A stretch of 64,000 nucleotides of DNA from DASWLF01 sp963768765 (GTDB lineage: Bacteria; Desulfobacterota; Desulfobaccia; Desulfobaccales; 0-14-0-80-60-11), in the NCBI GenBank assembly GCA_963768765.1, contig CAVYJK010000035.1:1-64000 (forward strand). The letters run 5' to 3'. The first letter of the stretch is position 1. Each line of letters begins with the position of its first letter. Below are positions 9,760 through 18,847 of the stretch, piece by piece. A program made the position numbers and the translations under genes. Below the pieces are notes generated by a model. It had not been told where the DNA came from and ran no database searches. It saw only the letters and a list, made by a program, of their open reading frames with translations.

Positions 9760-10647
9760 TTATTCCGCCAGGATGCTCAGCAGATACTGGCCGTAGCCGT
9801 TTTTCTCCATGGGCTGGGCCAGCCGCCGCAACTGGTCGGCACCAATATAGCCCTGGCGGTATGCCACCTCTTCAATGCAGGCGATCTTGAGGCCCTGGCG
9901 TTTTTCAATGGTCTCGATGAAGGTGGCGGCCTCCAGCAGGGACTCATGGGTGCCGGTGTCCAGCCAGGCGAATCCCCGGCCCAGGATCTCCACGCGCAGT
10001 TGGCCCCTCTCCAGGTAGACCCGGTTTACATCGGTGATCTCCAGCTCCCCCCGAGCCGAGGGTTTCAAGGCCGCGGCCACCTCAATGACCCGGTTGTCAT
10101 AAAAATAGATGCCCGGCACGGCAAAGTTGGACCTGGGCCTGGAAGGCTTCTCCACGATGGAGGTAACCTGGCCCGAGCGGTCGAACTCCACCACGCCGTA
10201 CCTTTCGGGGTCCCGCACCCAGTAGCCGAAGATCAGCCCGCCTTCCTCAAGTTGCACCGCCCTTTTCAAGATCTCCTGGAAGCCGTGACCGTAGAAGATG
10301 TTGTCCCCCAGGATCAGGCAGACCCGGTCCTGGCCGATGAATTCTCCGCCGATGAGAAAAGCCTGGGCCAGGCCCCCGGGCCGCGGCTGAGCCGCGTAGC
10401 TGAATCGCAACCCCAGTTGGCCGCCGTCGCCCAGCAGGGCCTCAAACCTGGGCAGGTCCTCGGGGGTGGAGATGATGAGTATGTCCCGGATTCCCGCCAG
10501 CATGAGAACCGACAGGGGGTAATAGATCATGGGCTTGTCGTACACGGGCAACAGCTGCTTGCTGGTCACCCGGGTGACGGGATAAAGGCGGGTCCCAGCC
10601 CCGCCGGCCAAAATGATGCCCTTCCAACCTTCAACCTCTGGCTGCAT
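9760..10647 (-). CDS. rmlA: Glucose-1-phosphate thymidylyltransferase
   Basis: The 295-residue enzyme joins dTTP and glucose-1-phosphate to dTDP-glucose, the first step toward dTDP-rhamnose. The signature KGIILAGGAGTRLYPVT lies at residues 9-25, followed by SKQLLPVYDKPMIYYPLS and LGDNIFYG, all typical of RmlA. Length is normal. AGGACAGGAAA precedes the ATG. The other rml genes (B, C, D) are not in the window, so it is an isolated member here. Confidence 0.95.
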   Translation of the reverse strand: MQPEVEGWKGIILAGGAGTRLYPVTRVTSKQLLPVYDKPMIYYPLSVLMLAGIRDILIISTPEDLPRFEALLGDGGQLGLRFSYAAQPRPGGLAQAFLIGGEFIGQDRVCLILGDNIFYGHGFQEILKRAVQLEEGGLIFGYWVRDPERYGVVEFDRSGQVTSIVEKPSRPRSNFAVPGIYFYDNRVIEVAAALKPSARGELEITDVNRVYLERGQLRVEILGRGFAWLDTGTHESLLEAATFIETIEKRQGLKIACIEEVAYRQGYIGADQLRRLAQPMEKNGYGQYLLSILAE

Positions 10648-11102
10648 TTTCCTGTCCTGTCCTTAAGACCGTTTGAGGCGCCTGCTGAGACTCAATAAGA
10701 GTGCCGCCAGGCAACTGCCGTCCCCGGCCGGTGATGCCGGTGATCCTGGCCCTTTTATCGGCGGTAACCATTGGTTCCCCTCAAGCTTTTCAAAGTTACT
10801 AAAAATTATTTCAAAATTTCCTTTCTCTGTCACCCTGAGCGCAGCGAAGGGCCTAGATCCTCCATGGGGTATAGGATAACCCCAGAACCCGTTTCTCAAC
10901 CACCGGCAAGTGGCCACCCCAGAGCTTGCCGGCGATGATACCGAATTTTATCGGCATTTTCACCCTTAGTCCAGAAAGTTCCGCAGATTGGGGCTTTTTG
11001 CCTTTAGCAGGAACCTGCCTGGACGCTTGTGGAGGCGTCAACTTTATGTTAATAGCATCCAGGAGTGGAGGTCACGGGGCCTGACCGCCACCTCGCCCGC
11101 TT
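10648..11102. other. Divergent intergenic region, rmlA / phosphomannomutase
   Basis: This spacer lies between two divergent genes. It holds a half copy of the TCATTCTGAGCG repeat at about 10828-10861. No RNA gene or clear promoter was identified. Confidence 0.5.
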
Positions 11103-12452
11103 ATGAAAAGCCTTCCCTGTTTCAAAGCCTACGACGTCCGGGGCCAGGTCCCCCAGGAACTGGATGTCGAACTGGCCTACCGCATCGGCCGGGCCTATGC
11201 CGCCTTCCTCTCTCCCGCCCGGGTGGCGGTGGGCCGGGACGTGCGCCTTTCCAGCCCGCCTTTGGCCGCCGCCCTGGCCGCGGGTTTGAACGACAGCGGC
11301 GTCCAGGTCCTGGACCTGGGACTGTGCGGCACCGAGCAGGTCTATTTCTACACTTCGCATCTCGAGCTGGACGGCGGCATCATGGTCACCGCCAGCCACA
11401 ACCCGCCTGATTACAACGGCATGAAATTCGTGCGGCAAGAGTCCCGGCCCTTGAGCGGCGACAGCGGCCTCAAGGACATCGAACTTTTGGCCGCGGCCGG
11501 CAAATTTCCGCCCAAGGCCGAAGTCAGGGGGGGATGCCTGGCCGCCGACTCCCTGGAGGCCTACGTGGAGCACCTGCTGAGCTACCTGGACCAGCAGGTA
11601 TTGCGGCCCCTGAAGGTGGTGACCAATGCCGGCAACGGCTGCGCCGGGCCGGTGCTGGACCGGCTGGAGGCGTTCCTGCCCTTTAAGTTCATCAAACTGG
11701 GTCACGAACCCGACGGCGCCTTTCCCCACGGGGTCCCCAACCCCCTGTTGCCGGAAAACCGGGAGGCCACCGCCCGGGCGGTGCGGGCCCACGGCGCCGC
11801 GGCGGGCCTGGCCTGGGACGGCGACTTCGACCGCTGCTTCTTTTTTGACGAGCAGGGGGAGTTCATCGAAGGCTACTACCTGGTGGGGTTTCTGGCCCAG
11901 GCCTTGCTCGGCCGGCACCCGGGGGGCGCCATCATCCACGACCCCCGGCTCACCTGGAACACCAGGGAGATGGTGCGGGCCGCCGGCGGGGTCCCGATTA
12001 TGAGCAAAACCGGCCACGCCTTCGTCAAAGAGCGGATGCGGGCCGAAAACGCCGTCTATGGCGGCGAGATGTCGGGGCACCATTACTTCCGGGATTTTGC
12101 CTACTGCGACAGCGGCATGATTCCCTGGCTGCTGGTGCTTCAGACCATGTGCCGCACCGGCAACCCCCTCTCCGCCCTGGTGGCGGAGCGGATGCGGCGC
12201 TACCCCGTCAGCGGCGAGATCAACCGTAAACCGGCCGACCCCGAGGGGGCGCTCAGCCGGGTGGAGGCCTATTACGGACCCCAGGCGAAAACCCTGGACC
12301 GCACCGACGGCCTCAGCCTGGAGTTTGAGAACTGGCGCTTCAATCTGCGGAAATCCAACACCGAACCGGTCCTGCGCCTGAACGTGGAGACCCGGCAGGA
12401 CCCGGCCCTGCTCCGGAAGAAGACCGCCGAAATCCTGAAACTGCTGGATTGA
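11103..12452 (+). CDS. Phosphomannomutase / phosphoglucomutase
   Basis: The 449-residue alpha-D-phosphohexomutase interconverts the 6- and 1-phosphates of mannose or glucose and so feeds the guanylyltransferase at 7591-9021. The phosphoserine loop is TASHNPPDYNG, the magnesium loop is DGDFDR and the sugar-binding loop is GEMSGHHYF. The C-terminal phosphate loop contains RKSNTEP. Length is normal for AlgC/ManB. The start MKSLPCFKAYDVRG matches relatives that begin with this YDVRG block. Confidence 0.94.
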   Translation: MKSLPCFKAYDVRGQVPQELDVELAYRIGRAYAAFLSPARVAVGRDVRLSSPPLAAALAAGLNDSGVQVLDLGLCGTEQVYFYTSHLELDGGIMVTASHNPPDYNGMKFVRQESRPLSGDSGLKDIELLAAAGKFPPKAEVRGGCLAADSLEAYVEHLLSYLDQQVLRPLKVVTNAGNGCAGPVLDRLEAFLPFKFIKLGHEPDGAFPHGVPNPLLPENREATARAVRAHGAAAGLAWDGDFDRCFFFDEQGEFIEGYYLVGFLAQALLGRHPGGAIIHDPRLTWNTREMVRAAGGVPIMSKTGHAFVKERMRAENAVYGGEMSGHHYFRDFAYCDSGMIPWLLVLQTMCRTGNPLSALVAERMRRYPVSGEINRKPADPEGALSRVEAYYGPQAKTLDRTDGLSLEFENWRFNLRKSNTEPVLRLNVETRQDPALLRKKTAEILKLLD

Positions 12453-12494
12453 GACCCAGTTAAGACCTCCGAAATATGAGTTGAATAATATTGA

Positions 12495-12589
12495 AGCGGG
12501 CACGGAGGCCTCACCAGAAAAATTGTGGCGGTGGGGCGGCCGTCCCTGGCCGCCAAAAAAACGGCGGGCACGGAGGCCCGCCCTACCGT
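12495..12589. repeat. REP pair (class A + class B, GTAG head)
   Basis: Two inverted palindromes lie together: class B (GGGCGGCCGTCCCTGGCCGCC, about 12533-12554) and class A (GGCGGGCACGGAGGCCCGCC, about 12563-12582, with its GTAG head at 12583-12586 read on the minus strand). A truncated class A piece precedes them at 12496. Equivalent pairs are at 23699, 25964 and 29609. Confidence 0.8.
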
Positions 12590-12616
12590 TTCTGACCCGA
12601 CTGGCGCTCTACCCTC

Positions 12617-13612
12617 TCATTTCCGCGCCAGGCCGTGATAATCCAGGTACCACTTGACGAAGCGGGGCACCCCCACGTCGATGGGGGTGGTGGGCTCAAA
12701 CCCCAGCTTCCCCCGGGCCCGGGCGATGTCCGCAAAGGTGGCGGGCACGTCCCCCGGCTGGATGGGCAAGAGGTTCTGCCGGGCTTTAACTTGCAACTCC
12801 TGCTCCAGAAGCTCGATGACCCTGGGCAGCTCTTCGCACCGGTGGTTGCCCAGGTTGAGGATTTCATAGGTTTCCAGGCCTGCCACCAGCAAGGCCGCCA
12901 CCACTCCCTGGACGATGTCGTCGATGTAGGTGAAGTCCCGGCGCATCTGCCCGTAATTAAAGACCTTGATGGGTTTGCCGGCCAGCATGGCTTCGGTGAA
13001 CAGCCACATGGCCATGTCCGGGCGGCCCCAGGGACCGTATACCGTAAAAAACCGCAGACCCACGGTGGGCAGGTCGAAAAGGTGGGAATAGGCATGGGCC
13101 ATCAACTCGTTGGCCCGTTTAGTGGCGGCGTAGAGACTGATGGGGGTGTCCACCCGCTGGTCTTCGGAAAAGGGCAGCTCCGTCAGCCCCCCGTAGACGC
13201 TGGAGCTGGAGGCGTAGACGAAGCGCTCCACCTGATGCCGCTTGGCCAGCTCCAGGAGGTTGAGGAACCCTTCCAGGTTGGACTTCTGGTAGGCAAAGGG
13301 GTTGACCAACGAATAGCGCACCCCGGCCTGGGCCGCCAGATGGCAGATCTTCCGGAGGTCGTGGACTTCAAAAAGCGACGTCAGGAGCGGCAGATCGACC
13401 AGGTCCCCGGCGATGGAGACGAAGTTGGGATGCTGCCGCAGCACCAGGTCCCGGTCCCGCTTTAAGGCCGGGGAATAATAATCGCTGTAGTTATCCAGCC
13501 CCACCACCCCGGCGCCCCGGGAGAGCAAGGCCTGGGCCACGTAAAACCCGATGAACCCGGCGCTGCCGGTGACCAGGAAAGTGTTCCCCTTTAAATCGCC
13601 GCCTTGCTCCAT
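12617..13612 (-). CDS. NAD-dependent epimerase, UDP-glucuronate 4-epimerase type
   Basis: The 331-residue short-chain dehydrogenase/reductase has the NAD loop TGSAGFIGFYVA, the catalytic motif SSSSVYGG and Tyr-x3-Lys in YAATK. The segment FFTVYGPWGRPDMA is characteristic of UDP-glucuronate 4-epimerases (CapI/LspL/WbnF-like), which make UDP-galacturonate for capsule or LPS. It stands alone between two repeat-filled spacers. Substrate is inferred from that segment; another UDP-sugar is possible. Confidence 0.88.
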   Translation of the reverse strand: MEQGGDLKGNTFLVTGSAGFIGFYVAQALLSRGAGVVGLDNYSDYYSPALKRDRDLVLRQHPNFVSIAGDLVDLPLLTSLFEVHDLRKICHLAAQAGVRYSLVNPFAYQKSNLEGFLNLLELAKRHQVERFVYASSSSVYGGLTELPFSEDQRVDTPISLYAATKRANELMAHAYSHLFDLPTVGLRFFTVYGPWGRPDMAMWLFTEAMLAGKPIKVFNYGQMRRDFTYIDDIVQGVVAALLVAGLETYEILNLGNHRCEELPRVIELLEQELQVKARQNLLPIQPGDVPATFADIARARGKLGFEPTTPIDVGVPRFVKWYLDYHGLARK

Positions 13613-13644
13613 GATGTCACAACTCCGCGGTGGATTTCCGAACT

Positions 13645-13839
13645 ATACGCAGCGTCATTTATTTTTGAATATGTGCCATGATGCTACCTTCTTGTCATTC
13701 TGAGCCGCCGCAGGCGGCGAAGAATCTCGCCTTTAGCGGCAATCAAGAGACCCTTCACCTGCGGCTCAGGGTGACAAATTGGGCAATATTGAGTTGCGAG
13801 AAACCATAGGCATATCCAATTATTTATGACGCTGTCTAT
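13645..13839. repeat. MITE-like element with CAGCGTCAT terminal repeats
   Basis: Terminal inverted repeats share CAGCGTCAT (left at 13650, right ending at 13834) and extend imperfectly outward. They enclose a TCATTCTGAGC / GCTCAGGGTGACAA inverted core at 13692-13778. The total is about 190 bp and noncoding. Confidence 0.65.
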
Positions 13840-13892
13840 ATGATACGGAGACTCCTACAAAATAGCCTTCTCACCGAAGAAAGGTATTTATT

Positions 13893-13996
13893 TATTCCCC
13901 CTCCCCTGGTGGGAGGGGGTTAGGGGAGGGGAATAAGGCCCTCACATACCAAGAATATTCACCCCCACCCTGACCCTCCCCCATCACGGGGGCGGG
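13893..13996. repeat. CCCTCCCC...GGGGAGGGG dispersed repeat
   Basis: G/C-run palindromes (CCCCCTCCCC-tggt-GGGAGGGGGTTAGGGGAGGGG, then CCCCCACCCTGACCCTCCCCC) resemble the element at 22757-22857. They are noncoding. Confidence 0.6.
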
Positions 13997-14088
13997 AACA
14001 AACAGAGCCCAAGGAAGCCTTTTATTGGAATTTCCCACATTTTTCCAAGGTCTTATAAGTTAAGTCCAAAATTACGCCCCGAAGAAAC

Positions 14089-15072
14089 CTACCAGTACTT
14101 CGCCCGGTGTCGGCGGTAAAAGTCCACGGTGCGGGCAATGCCGTCCTTAAGCGGGGTGCGAGGGCGCCAGCCGGTGGCCCCCGTGATTCTGCCGATGTCG
14201 CTCAGGTAATCCCCGGTCTCCACGAAATAGCGGTCCGCCGGCCACTCCACCTGCCTGACTTCGGTGCCCGGCACCGCGGCGGCCACCAATTGGGCCATCT
14301 CCATAAAAGGAGTGCCGGTGCCGGACCCCAGGTTATAGGTCTGGCCCTCGGTCCCCGGGGTCAGCAGCAGAGTGAGGGCCGCCTCCGCCAGGTCTTCCAC
14401 GAACACGTAATCCCGGCGCTGGCCCCCGTCGCCAAAGACCGTCAAGGGTTTCCCTTCCAGGGCCAGGCGGATGAACCAATTGACGATGCCGTATTTGCTG
14501 TGCTTCATCTGCTGCCGGGGACCGTAAGGGTTGGCGATGCGCACGCTCACCGCGGGCAGGCCGTAGGCCTCGTGATAGAAGCGGTAGTACTTTTCCCCCG
14601 CCAGCTTGTGGATGCCGTAGATGCTCAGGCAGTTGAAGGGATGATTCTCATCCACCGGGTTGTATTCGATGCGGCCGTAGACAAAGCGGGAGCTGGCGAA
14701 CAGCAGTCGGGCCCGGGGATTTTCCCGACGGCAGGCTTCCAGGGTCAAGAGGTGGCCTTTGCAGTTGATGTCCAGGTCCAGCAAGGGCTCGGTGTTGCTG
14801 TCCACGTAGCTTACCTGGCCGGCCAGGCTGAAGATGAAATCGAACCCCGGCACCACCCGGTTTAACAACCCCGGGTCCCGGATATCTCCCTTTAGGAACT
14901 CGATGCGGTCGTCGATTCCTTGCAGATTGAAGAGATTGCCCCCATACATGGGCAGCATGGCGTCCAGCACGGTGACCCGGGCGCCGCTACTCACGGCCAG
15001 ATGGGCGATGGTGCTGCCGATCATGCCGGCGCCCCCGGTGATGAGGACCCGGGCGCCTTTCAGAGAATCCAA
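14089..15072 (-). CDS. NAD-dependent nucleotide-sugar epimerase/dehydratase
   Basis: The 327-residue extended short-chain dehydrogenase has the NAD loop TGGAGMIGSTIA, Tyr-x3-Lys in YGIHK, and FASSRFVYG, where the usual SSS is SSR. FGDGGQRRDYVFVEDLAEA is the typical substrate-side motif. Relatives act on UDP-glucose, UDP-galactose or GDP/dTDP sugars in surface polysaccharide synthesis; the substrate cannot be read from the sequence. The most likely start is a TTG at 15072, since the next ATG lies inside the NAD loop. Confidence 0.85.
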   Translation of the reverse strand: MDSLKGARVLITGGAGMIGSTIAHLAVSSGARVTVLDAMLPMYGGNLFNLQGIDDRIEFLKGDIRDPGLLNRVVPGFDFIFSLAGQVSYVDSNTEPLLDLDINCKGHLLTLEACRRENPRARLLFASSRFVYGRIEYNPVDENHPFNCLSIYGIHKLAGEKYYRFYHEAYGLPAVSVRIANPYGPRQQMKHSKYGIVNWFIRLALEGKPLTVFGDGGQRRDYVFVEDLAEAALTLLLTPGTEGQTYNLGSGTGTPFMEMAQLVAAAVPGTEVRQVEWPADRYFVETGDYLSDIGRITGATGWRPRTPLKDGIARTVDFYRRHRAKYW

Positions 15073-15160
15073 GTCAGTAATAAAGCACCCCTCTGGTTAA
15101 ATCTTGGTTGGTCCGTCCCCATAAGCCCTCACGCAGGGGGTAAAAGGGGAAAATCGCCTC

Positions 15161-16315
15161 TTAACCTCTTACCCTTTTCACCCTCAATCTTATAAAATGC
15201 CAGCCCGCCGGAACCAGGGGAAGCTCCCGCACGGTGCGGTACCAGAGGTACAGGGCCACCCAGACGAACAGGAAGTTGGACAGCCAGGGTGCCAGGGAAG
15301 GATTGATCCGAGCGTTGATGGCCAGGCGCCATGAGGCGGTGAAGACCACGTAATAAACCAGAAAGATCACCAACCCCAGGATCAGACCCCAGGTGCGCCC
15401 ATGCTGGCGGGGATTCAAGCCCAGGGGCATGGCCATCAGGCAAAGGAGCAGGGCCCCCAGGGGCATGGCGAAGCGCTGGTTCAGCTCCACCGCCGCCCGG
15501 TTGTAGACCGAAGACCCCCGGGGGTTTCCCGACAGGGCGGCCCACAACTCCCCCAGGGACATCTCGGATTCGGACTTCTCCCCCTTCAGGGCGAAGGTGA
15601 ACAGCTGGAGCGGCAGTTGATAACGCTTGAACTCCACCGACTGAAACCGGCTGGGGTCGCTGCCCCACCGCAGCACCCGGCCGTCAAACAGCTCCATCAA
15701 GATGGCTTCCTGGTTCGGATCGAAGCTCAGACGGCCCCGCTGGGCGTACACCGTATTGGGGTTTTCCTGGTCCCGGTAGTCGTAGGCAAAGATGCCTTCC
15801 AATTCGCCGTTCTTGGAGCCCACATGATTGATGAACAGCATGAGCCCCTGGAAGTCGGTATTGAAGACCTGCTCCTGGATTCCCAGGTCGGCCCGCTTTT
15901 TCACCACTTCCTTCAGCAGTTCCTTGGTGGCATGCTGGCCCCAGGGACTGCCGACGACGGTGAGCAGCAGGGTAAGCGCCGCGGCCCCCAGGGAGAAAAC
16001 CAGGATGGGAGGCAGCAGCTGGATGTAGCTCAGTCCCGCGGTCTTCATGGCCACCATTTCCTGGTCGGCGGAAAGCCGGGTCAGGGCCAGCAAAATCCCC
16101 ACGGTGGCCGCCATGGGCAGGGTGAAGACCAGGAGATACGGCAGCAGATAGGCGCAGGTCTTGAGCACCTCCATGAGCCCCACTCCTTTGACCACGATCA
16201 TCTGGGTGACCTTCATCATCCGTCCCAAAAAGACGATGGAGGTGAAGGCCAGAAGACTCACCCAAAAGGGGGGCAGGATTTCCAGCAACAGGTAGCGGTA
16301 AAGGATTTGGGGCAT
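15161..16315 (-). CDS. LptF/LptG-family permease (YjgP/YjgQ)
   Basis: The ~384-residue inner-membrane protein belongs to the LptF/LptG family, the transmembrane half of the ABC exporter that pulls LPS from the inner membrane. Six membrane segments are expected: about three in the first 125 residues, a periplasmic jellyroll region with AYDYRDQENPN, and three at the C terminus. I chose the ATG at 16315 (MPQILYRYLLLEILPPFW) because this is the conserved N terminus; a longer frame adds 47 unrelated residues. Only one family member is visible here, so I cannot decide between LptF and LptG. The next gene upstream is an ArnT-like glycosyltransferase. Confidence 0.9.
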   Translation of the reverse strand: MPQILYRYLLLEILPPFWVSLLAFTSIVFLGRMMKVTQMIVVKGVGLMEVLKTCAYLLPYLLVFTLPMAATVGILLALTRLSADQEMVAMKTAGLSYIQLLPPILVFSLGAAALTLLLTVVGSPWGQHATKELLKEVVKKRADLGIQEQVFNTDFQGLMLFINHVGSKNGELEGIFAYDYRDQENPNTVYAQRGRLSFDPNQEAILMELFDGRVLRWGSDPSRFQSVEFKRYQLPLQLFTFALKGEKSESEMSLGELWAALSGNPRGSSVYNRAAVELNQRFAMPLGALLLCLMAMPLGLNPRQHGRTWGLILGLVIFLVYYVVFTASWRLAINARINPSLAPWLSNFLFVWVALYLWYRTVRELPLVPAGWHFIRLRVKRVRG

Positions 16316-16361
16316 GCTCAAAGGAGAAAGCCGGAGTAGCCGGGGGCCGGCGCCGATAAAT

Positions 16362-18021
16362 TTATTGTCCCTTATAGTACAGCAAAATACAATCCTTATG
16401 CCTGGCCAGAGGGTGCAATTTTCCGGGAAATGCCTCCTCCAGACCGGGAAGATCATGAACTTTCAGGTAAAAGAAGGTCCGGGGCCGGGACTCGGCAAAG
16501 GCCGCCATCTCCTGGTAATTGGCAAAGAAGAGGCCGTTTCCGGGCGCCAGCCGCCGGCCGAAATCCAGCTCAGTTTTAAAATCCAGGAGATGAAAAATCC
16601 GGCCGCTGTAAAAGGACATTCCCTGGGAGTAGAGATACACCCCCACCAGGGCCCCACCCGGCTGCCAATTAGCCCGGAGCACCCGCCCCAGCTCCCGGGG
16701 GGAACGCTGGAGACTTACGGTTTCCACGCCCAGGGGCACCAGGGTGCTCAGCAGCAAGGCCCCGAGAAACAAGACCCCCCCCTGGCGCCACAGGAGCGCC
16801 GCCAGGGGGGTCAGAGCGAAGACCAGCAGGCCCAAAGGCAGAAACGGGGAGAAGCCGGCGGCCCTGGCCAGCTCCCGGGAAAGGGCGGCCGGGGGCCAAA
16901 AGTAGAGAACCGCCAGCCCCAGGCCGGCCACGGCCCAGACCATCAGGCTGAACTTCAGGCCCCGGTCTTCGGCAAACCGCCATTGCCCCAGGAGAACCGC
17001 CAGGTCCTCCCCCAGGAGCAAGGCCAGGGGCAGCAGGGCCGGCAGGATATAAGGAACCAGCTTGCCCCGGGACAGGGAGAAAAGGACCAGGATGGTGGCG
17101 GCCCAAATGAGGAGAAAGGGTCGGTGCGGGTTGGGCTCCTTAAGCCGCCCCCGGGGAACCAGGACCCAGGGCAGGAGAAAGCTCCAGGGCAACATGAGCC
17201 CCAGGATGACCGCCACGTAATAGTAAACCGGCTCGGGATGCATGGCCGGGGTGAGAAACCGTCCCAGGTGGTGCTCCAGGATGAAGAACCGGAAAAAGTC
17301 CGGGTAGCGCTACCTCCACCCAGGCAAACCAGGGGAGAGACACCGCGGCCAGGATGAGCCAGCCCCCGGGGCTCACCAGGGACTTCAGGGGCAGCCGCTG
17401 ATAGAGGGCCCAGAGCAGCCAGACAAGCCCGCCCAGAACCACCGCCGACGGCCCCTTGGTGAGCACCGCCAGCGCCAGGGCGCCGTAGGCCCAGAGCCAC
17501 AGCCGCGGCCGGCCCCGGGAGAGGGCCAGGTACCCCAGACCCACCCCCAGGCTGAGAAACAGGGTGAAGGTCATGTCCAGGGTGAGAATCCTTCCCAAGG
17601 CCACGTAGCCCGGGCAGGTGGCCAGGACCACGGCGCCCAGGAACCCGGCCACCGGTCCCCAGAAAGCCCGTCCCAGGCCGTAGGCCAGGAACACCCCGGC
17701 CAGGGCGCTGACCGCCGCGGGCAACCGGGCCGCCAGCTCCGTGTCGCCCAGGCCCCTGAAACTCAGGGCCGTGAGCCAGTAGACCAGGGGCGGCTTCTCC
17801 AGGTAGGGAAGATGGTTGAGATGGGGGATGAGCCAGTCACCCCGCGCCATGATCTCCCGGGCGATCTCGGCGTAGCGGCCCTCGTCCGGGTCCATCAACC
17901 CCGGCGCCCCCAGGCGGTAAAAGAAAATCACCGCCCCCATGAGGGCCAGGCCCAGGAGAAAGGGCCATTCAGCTTTCTTAGGTGGTTCTATGCCGTTTCC
18001 CAAGTTATCCAGAGCCCACAC
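16362..18021 (-). CDS. ArnT/PMT-family glycosyltransferase, interrupted by a frameshift
   Basis: Two overlapping frames join into one ~550-residue membrane glycosyltransferase of the ArnT-like GT-C type, which moves a sugar from a lipid carrier to lipid A or another acceptor. The N-terminal frame (17140-18021) has the hallmark APGLMDPDEGRYAEIAREI with the DE pair, LEKPPLVYWL, and several membrane segments. After LPWFAWVE at about 17308 the frame shifts; the continuation RYPDFFRFFI and MHPEPVYYYVAVILG is in the other frame (16362-17243). One extra base or two missing bases near 17306-17310 would explain it. Both halves look otherwise intact, so the shift is either recent or a sequence error. 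Confidence 0.8.
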
Positions 18022-18157
18022 TTTCCCCCCTTTTCTAAAGGGGGGTCAGGGGGGATTTCTCCTGCAATGTAAAATCCCCCTAAATCCCCCTTTACCAAAG
18101 GGGGACTTTCACGTTCCTGGGTCATGGCCCCTTTTATTAAAGGGGGGGATTTTTCTG
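18022..18157. repeat. CCCCCTAAATCCCCC dispersed repeat
   Basis: Alternating G- and C-run hairpins appear here (for example CCCCCCTTTTCTAAAGGGGGG and ATCCCCCTAAATCCCCC). The same family recurs at 18472, 22570, 22972 and 41429. It is noncoding. Confidence 0.75.
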
Positions 18158-18229
18158 TAGCGGAGGACCCACGCCTGCCGCCCTTGTCCCAATGGCACAG
18201 GCCCTGCAACCTACGCCCTAAGTATCAAT

Positions 18230-18284
18230 GTAGGGCGGGCATTGCCCGCCATAAACTAAGGAAGGTGGGCGGTGCCCACCCTAC
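18230..18284. repeat. REP pair with GTAG heads
   Basis: GTAGGGCGGGCATTGCCCGCC is followed after 13 bp by an inverted GGTGGGCGGTGCCCACCCTAC. Both are REP-like palindromes with GTAG at the outer base. Confidence 0.7.
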
Positions 18285-18434
18285 ACTTTGTCCTGACAGG
18301 CAGAGCTGAGGAGTGGACCGGGGGACCGCGAGTCCCCCGCCCTCCCCTCAGACTCCCCTCCCATCCCCCTGAAATATTTAGAAATAATTTTCTTCAACCT
18401 CTAATGGTTGCGCCTTTTATACCAATCTAATGTT

Positions 18435-18618
18435 GTGTTTCATAAATAACGTGACGTCTAGGGGCTGATTTTTTACCCCCCTTTTCTAAAGAGGGGCCAG
18501 GGGGGATTTCTTGACAACCAGTTGAAATCCCCCTAAATCCCCCTTTTCCAAAGGGGGACTTAAGCTTCCCAGGCCATACTTTCTGGGCCGATATTATGCA
18601 TAGTTAATTACGAAACAC
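18435..18618. repeat. MITE-like element with 16-bp terminal inverted repeats
   Basis: The ends GTGTTTCATAAATAAC and GTTAATTACGAAACAC match as inverted repeats at 14 of 16 positions. The 184-bp interior carries the CCCCCTAAATCCCCC hairpins. It has no coding capacity. Confidence 0.65.
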
Positions 18619-18647
18619 TACACTACCAGCGTAAAGGTATTTTCATT

Positions 18648-18704
18648 GTAGGGGCGGACCCGCGTGTCCGCCCTCCCAGGGCGCACCCCTGGCTGCGGCC
18701 CTAC
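18648..18704. repeat. REP-like palindrome with GTAG head
   Basis: GTAGGGGCGGACCCGCGTGTCCGCCC is followed by a second hairpin ending GCGGCCCTAC. It is of the same general type as other GTAG-headed palindromes in the window. Confidence 0.6.
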
Positions 18705-18769
18705 AAGGGAACCGCATTACCTCGAAAATTTGTTGATCCATTCTATCACAAGTTCGCTACCCGGACGTT

Positions 18770-18803
18770 AAAAGAAAAAGCCGGCCCCATCCCGGGGCCG
18801 GCT
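18770..18803 (-). terminator. Rho-independent terminator of the pyrophosphatase gene
   Basis: On the minus strand, GCCGGCCCC-gggat-GGGGCCGGC is followed by TTTTTCTTTT, about 45 bp beyond the stop codon. Confidence 0.9.
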
Positions 18804-18847
18804 TCATTGCAACCGAGGGTGCACCCAGCGCACCCGGCCAATCTTAA

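Noticed and set aside
11049..12503. 484-residue open frame on the minus strand
   Set aside because: It is antisense to phosphomannomutase, which has all its catalytic motifs on the plus strand.
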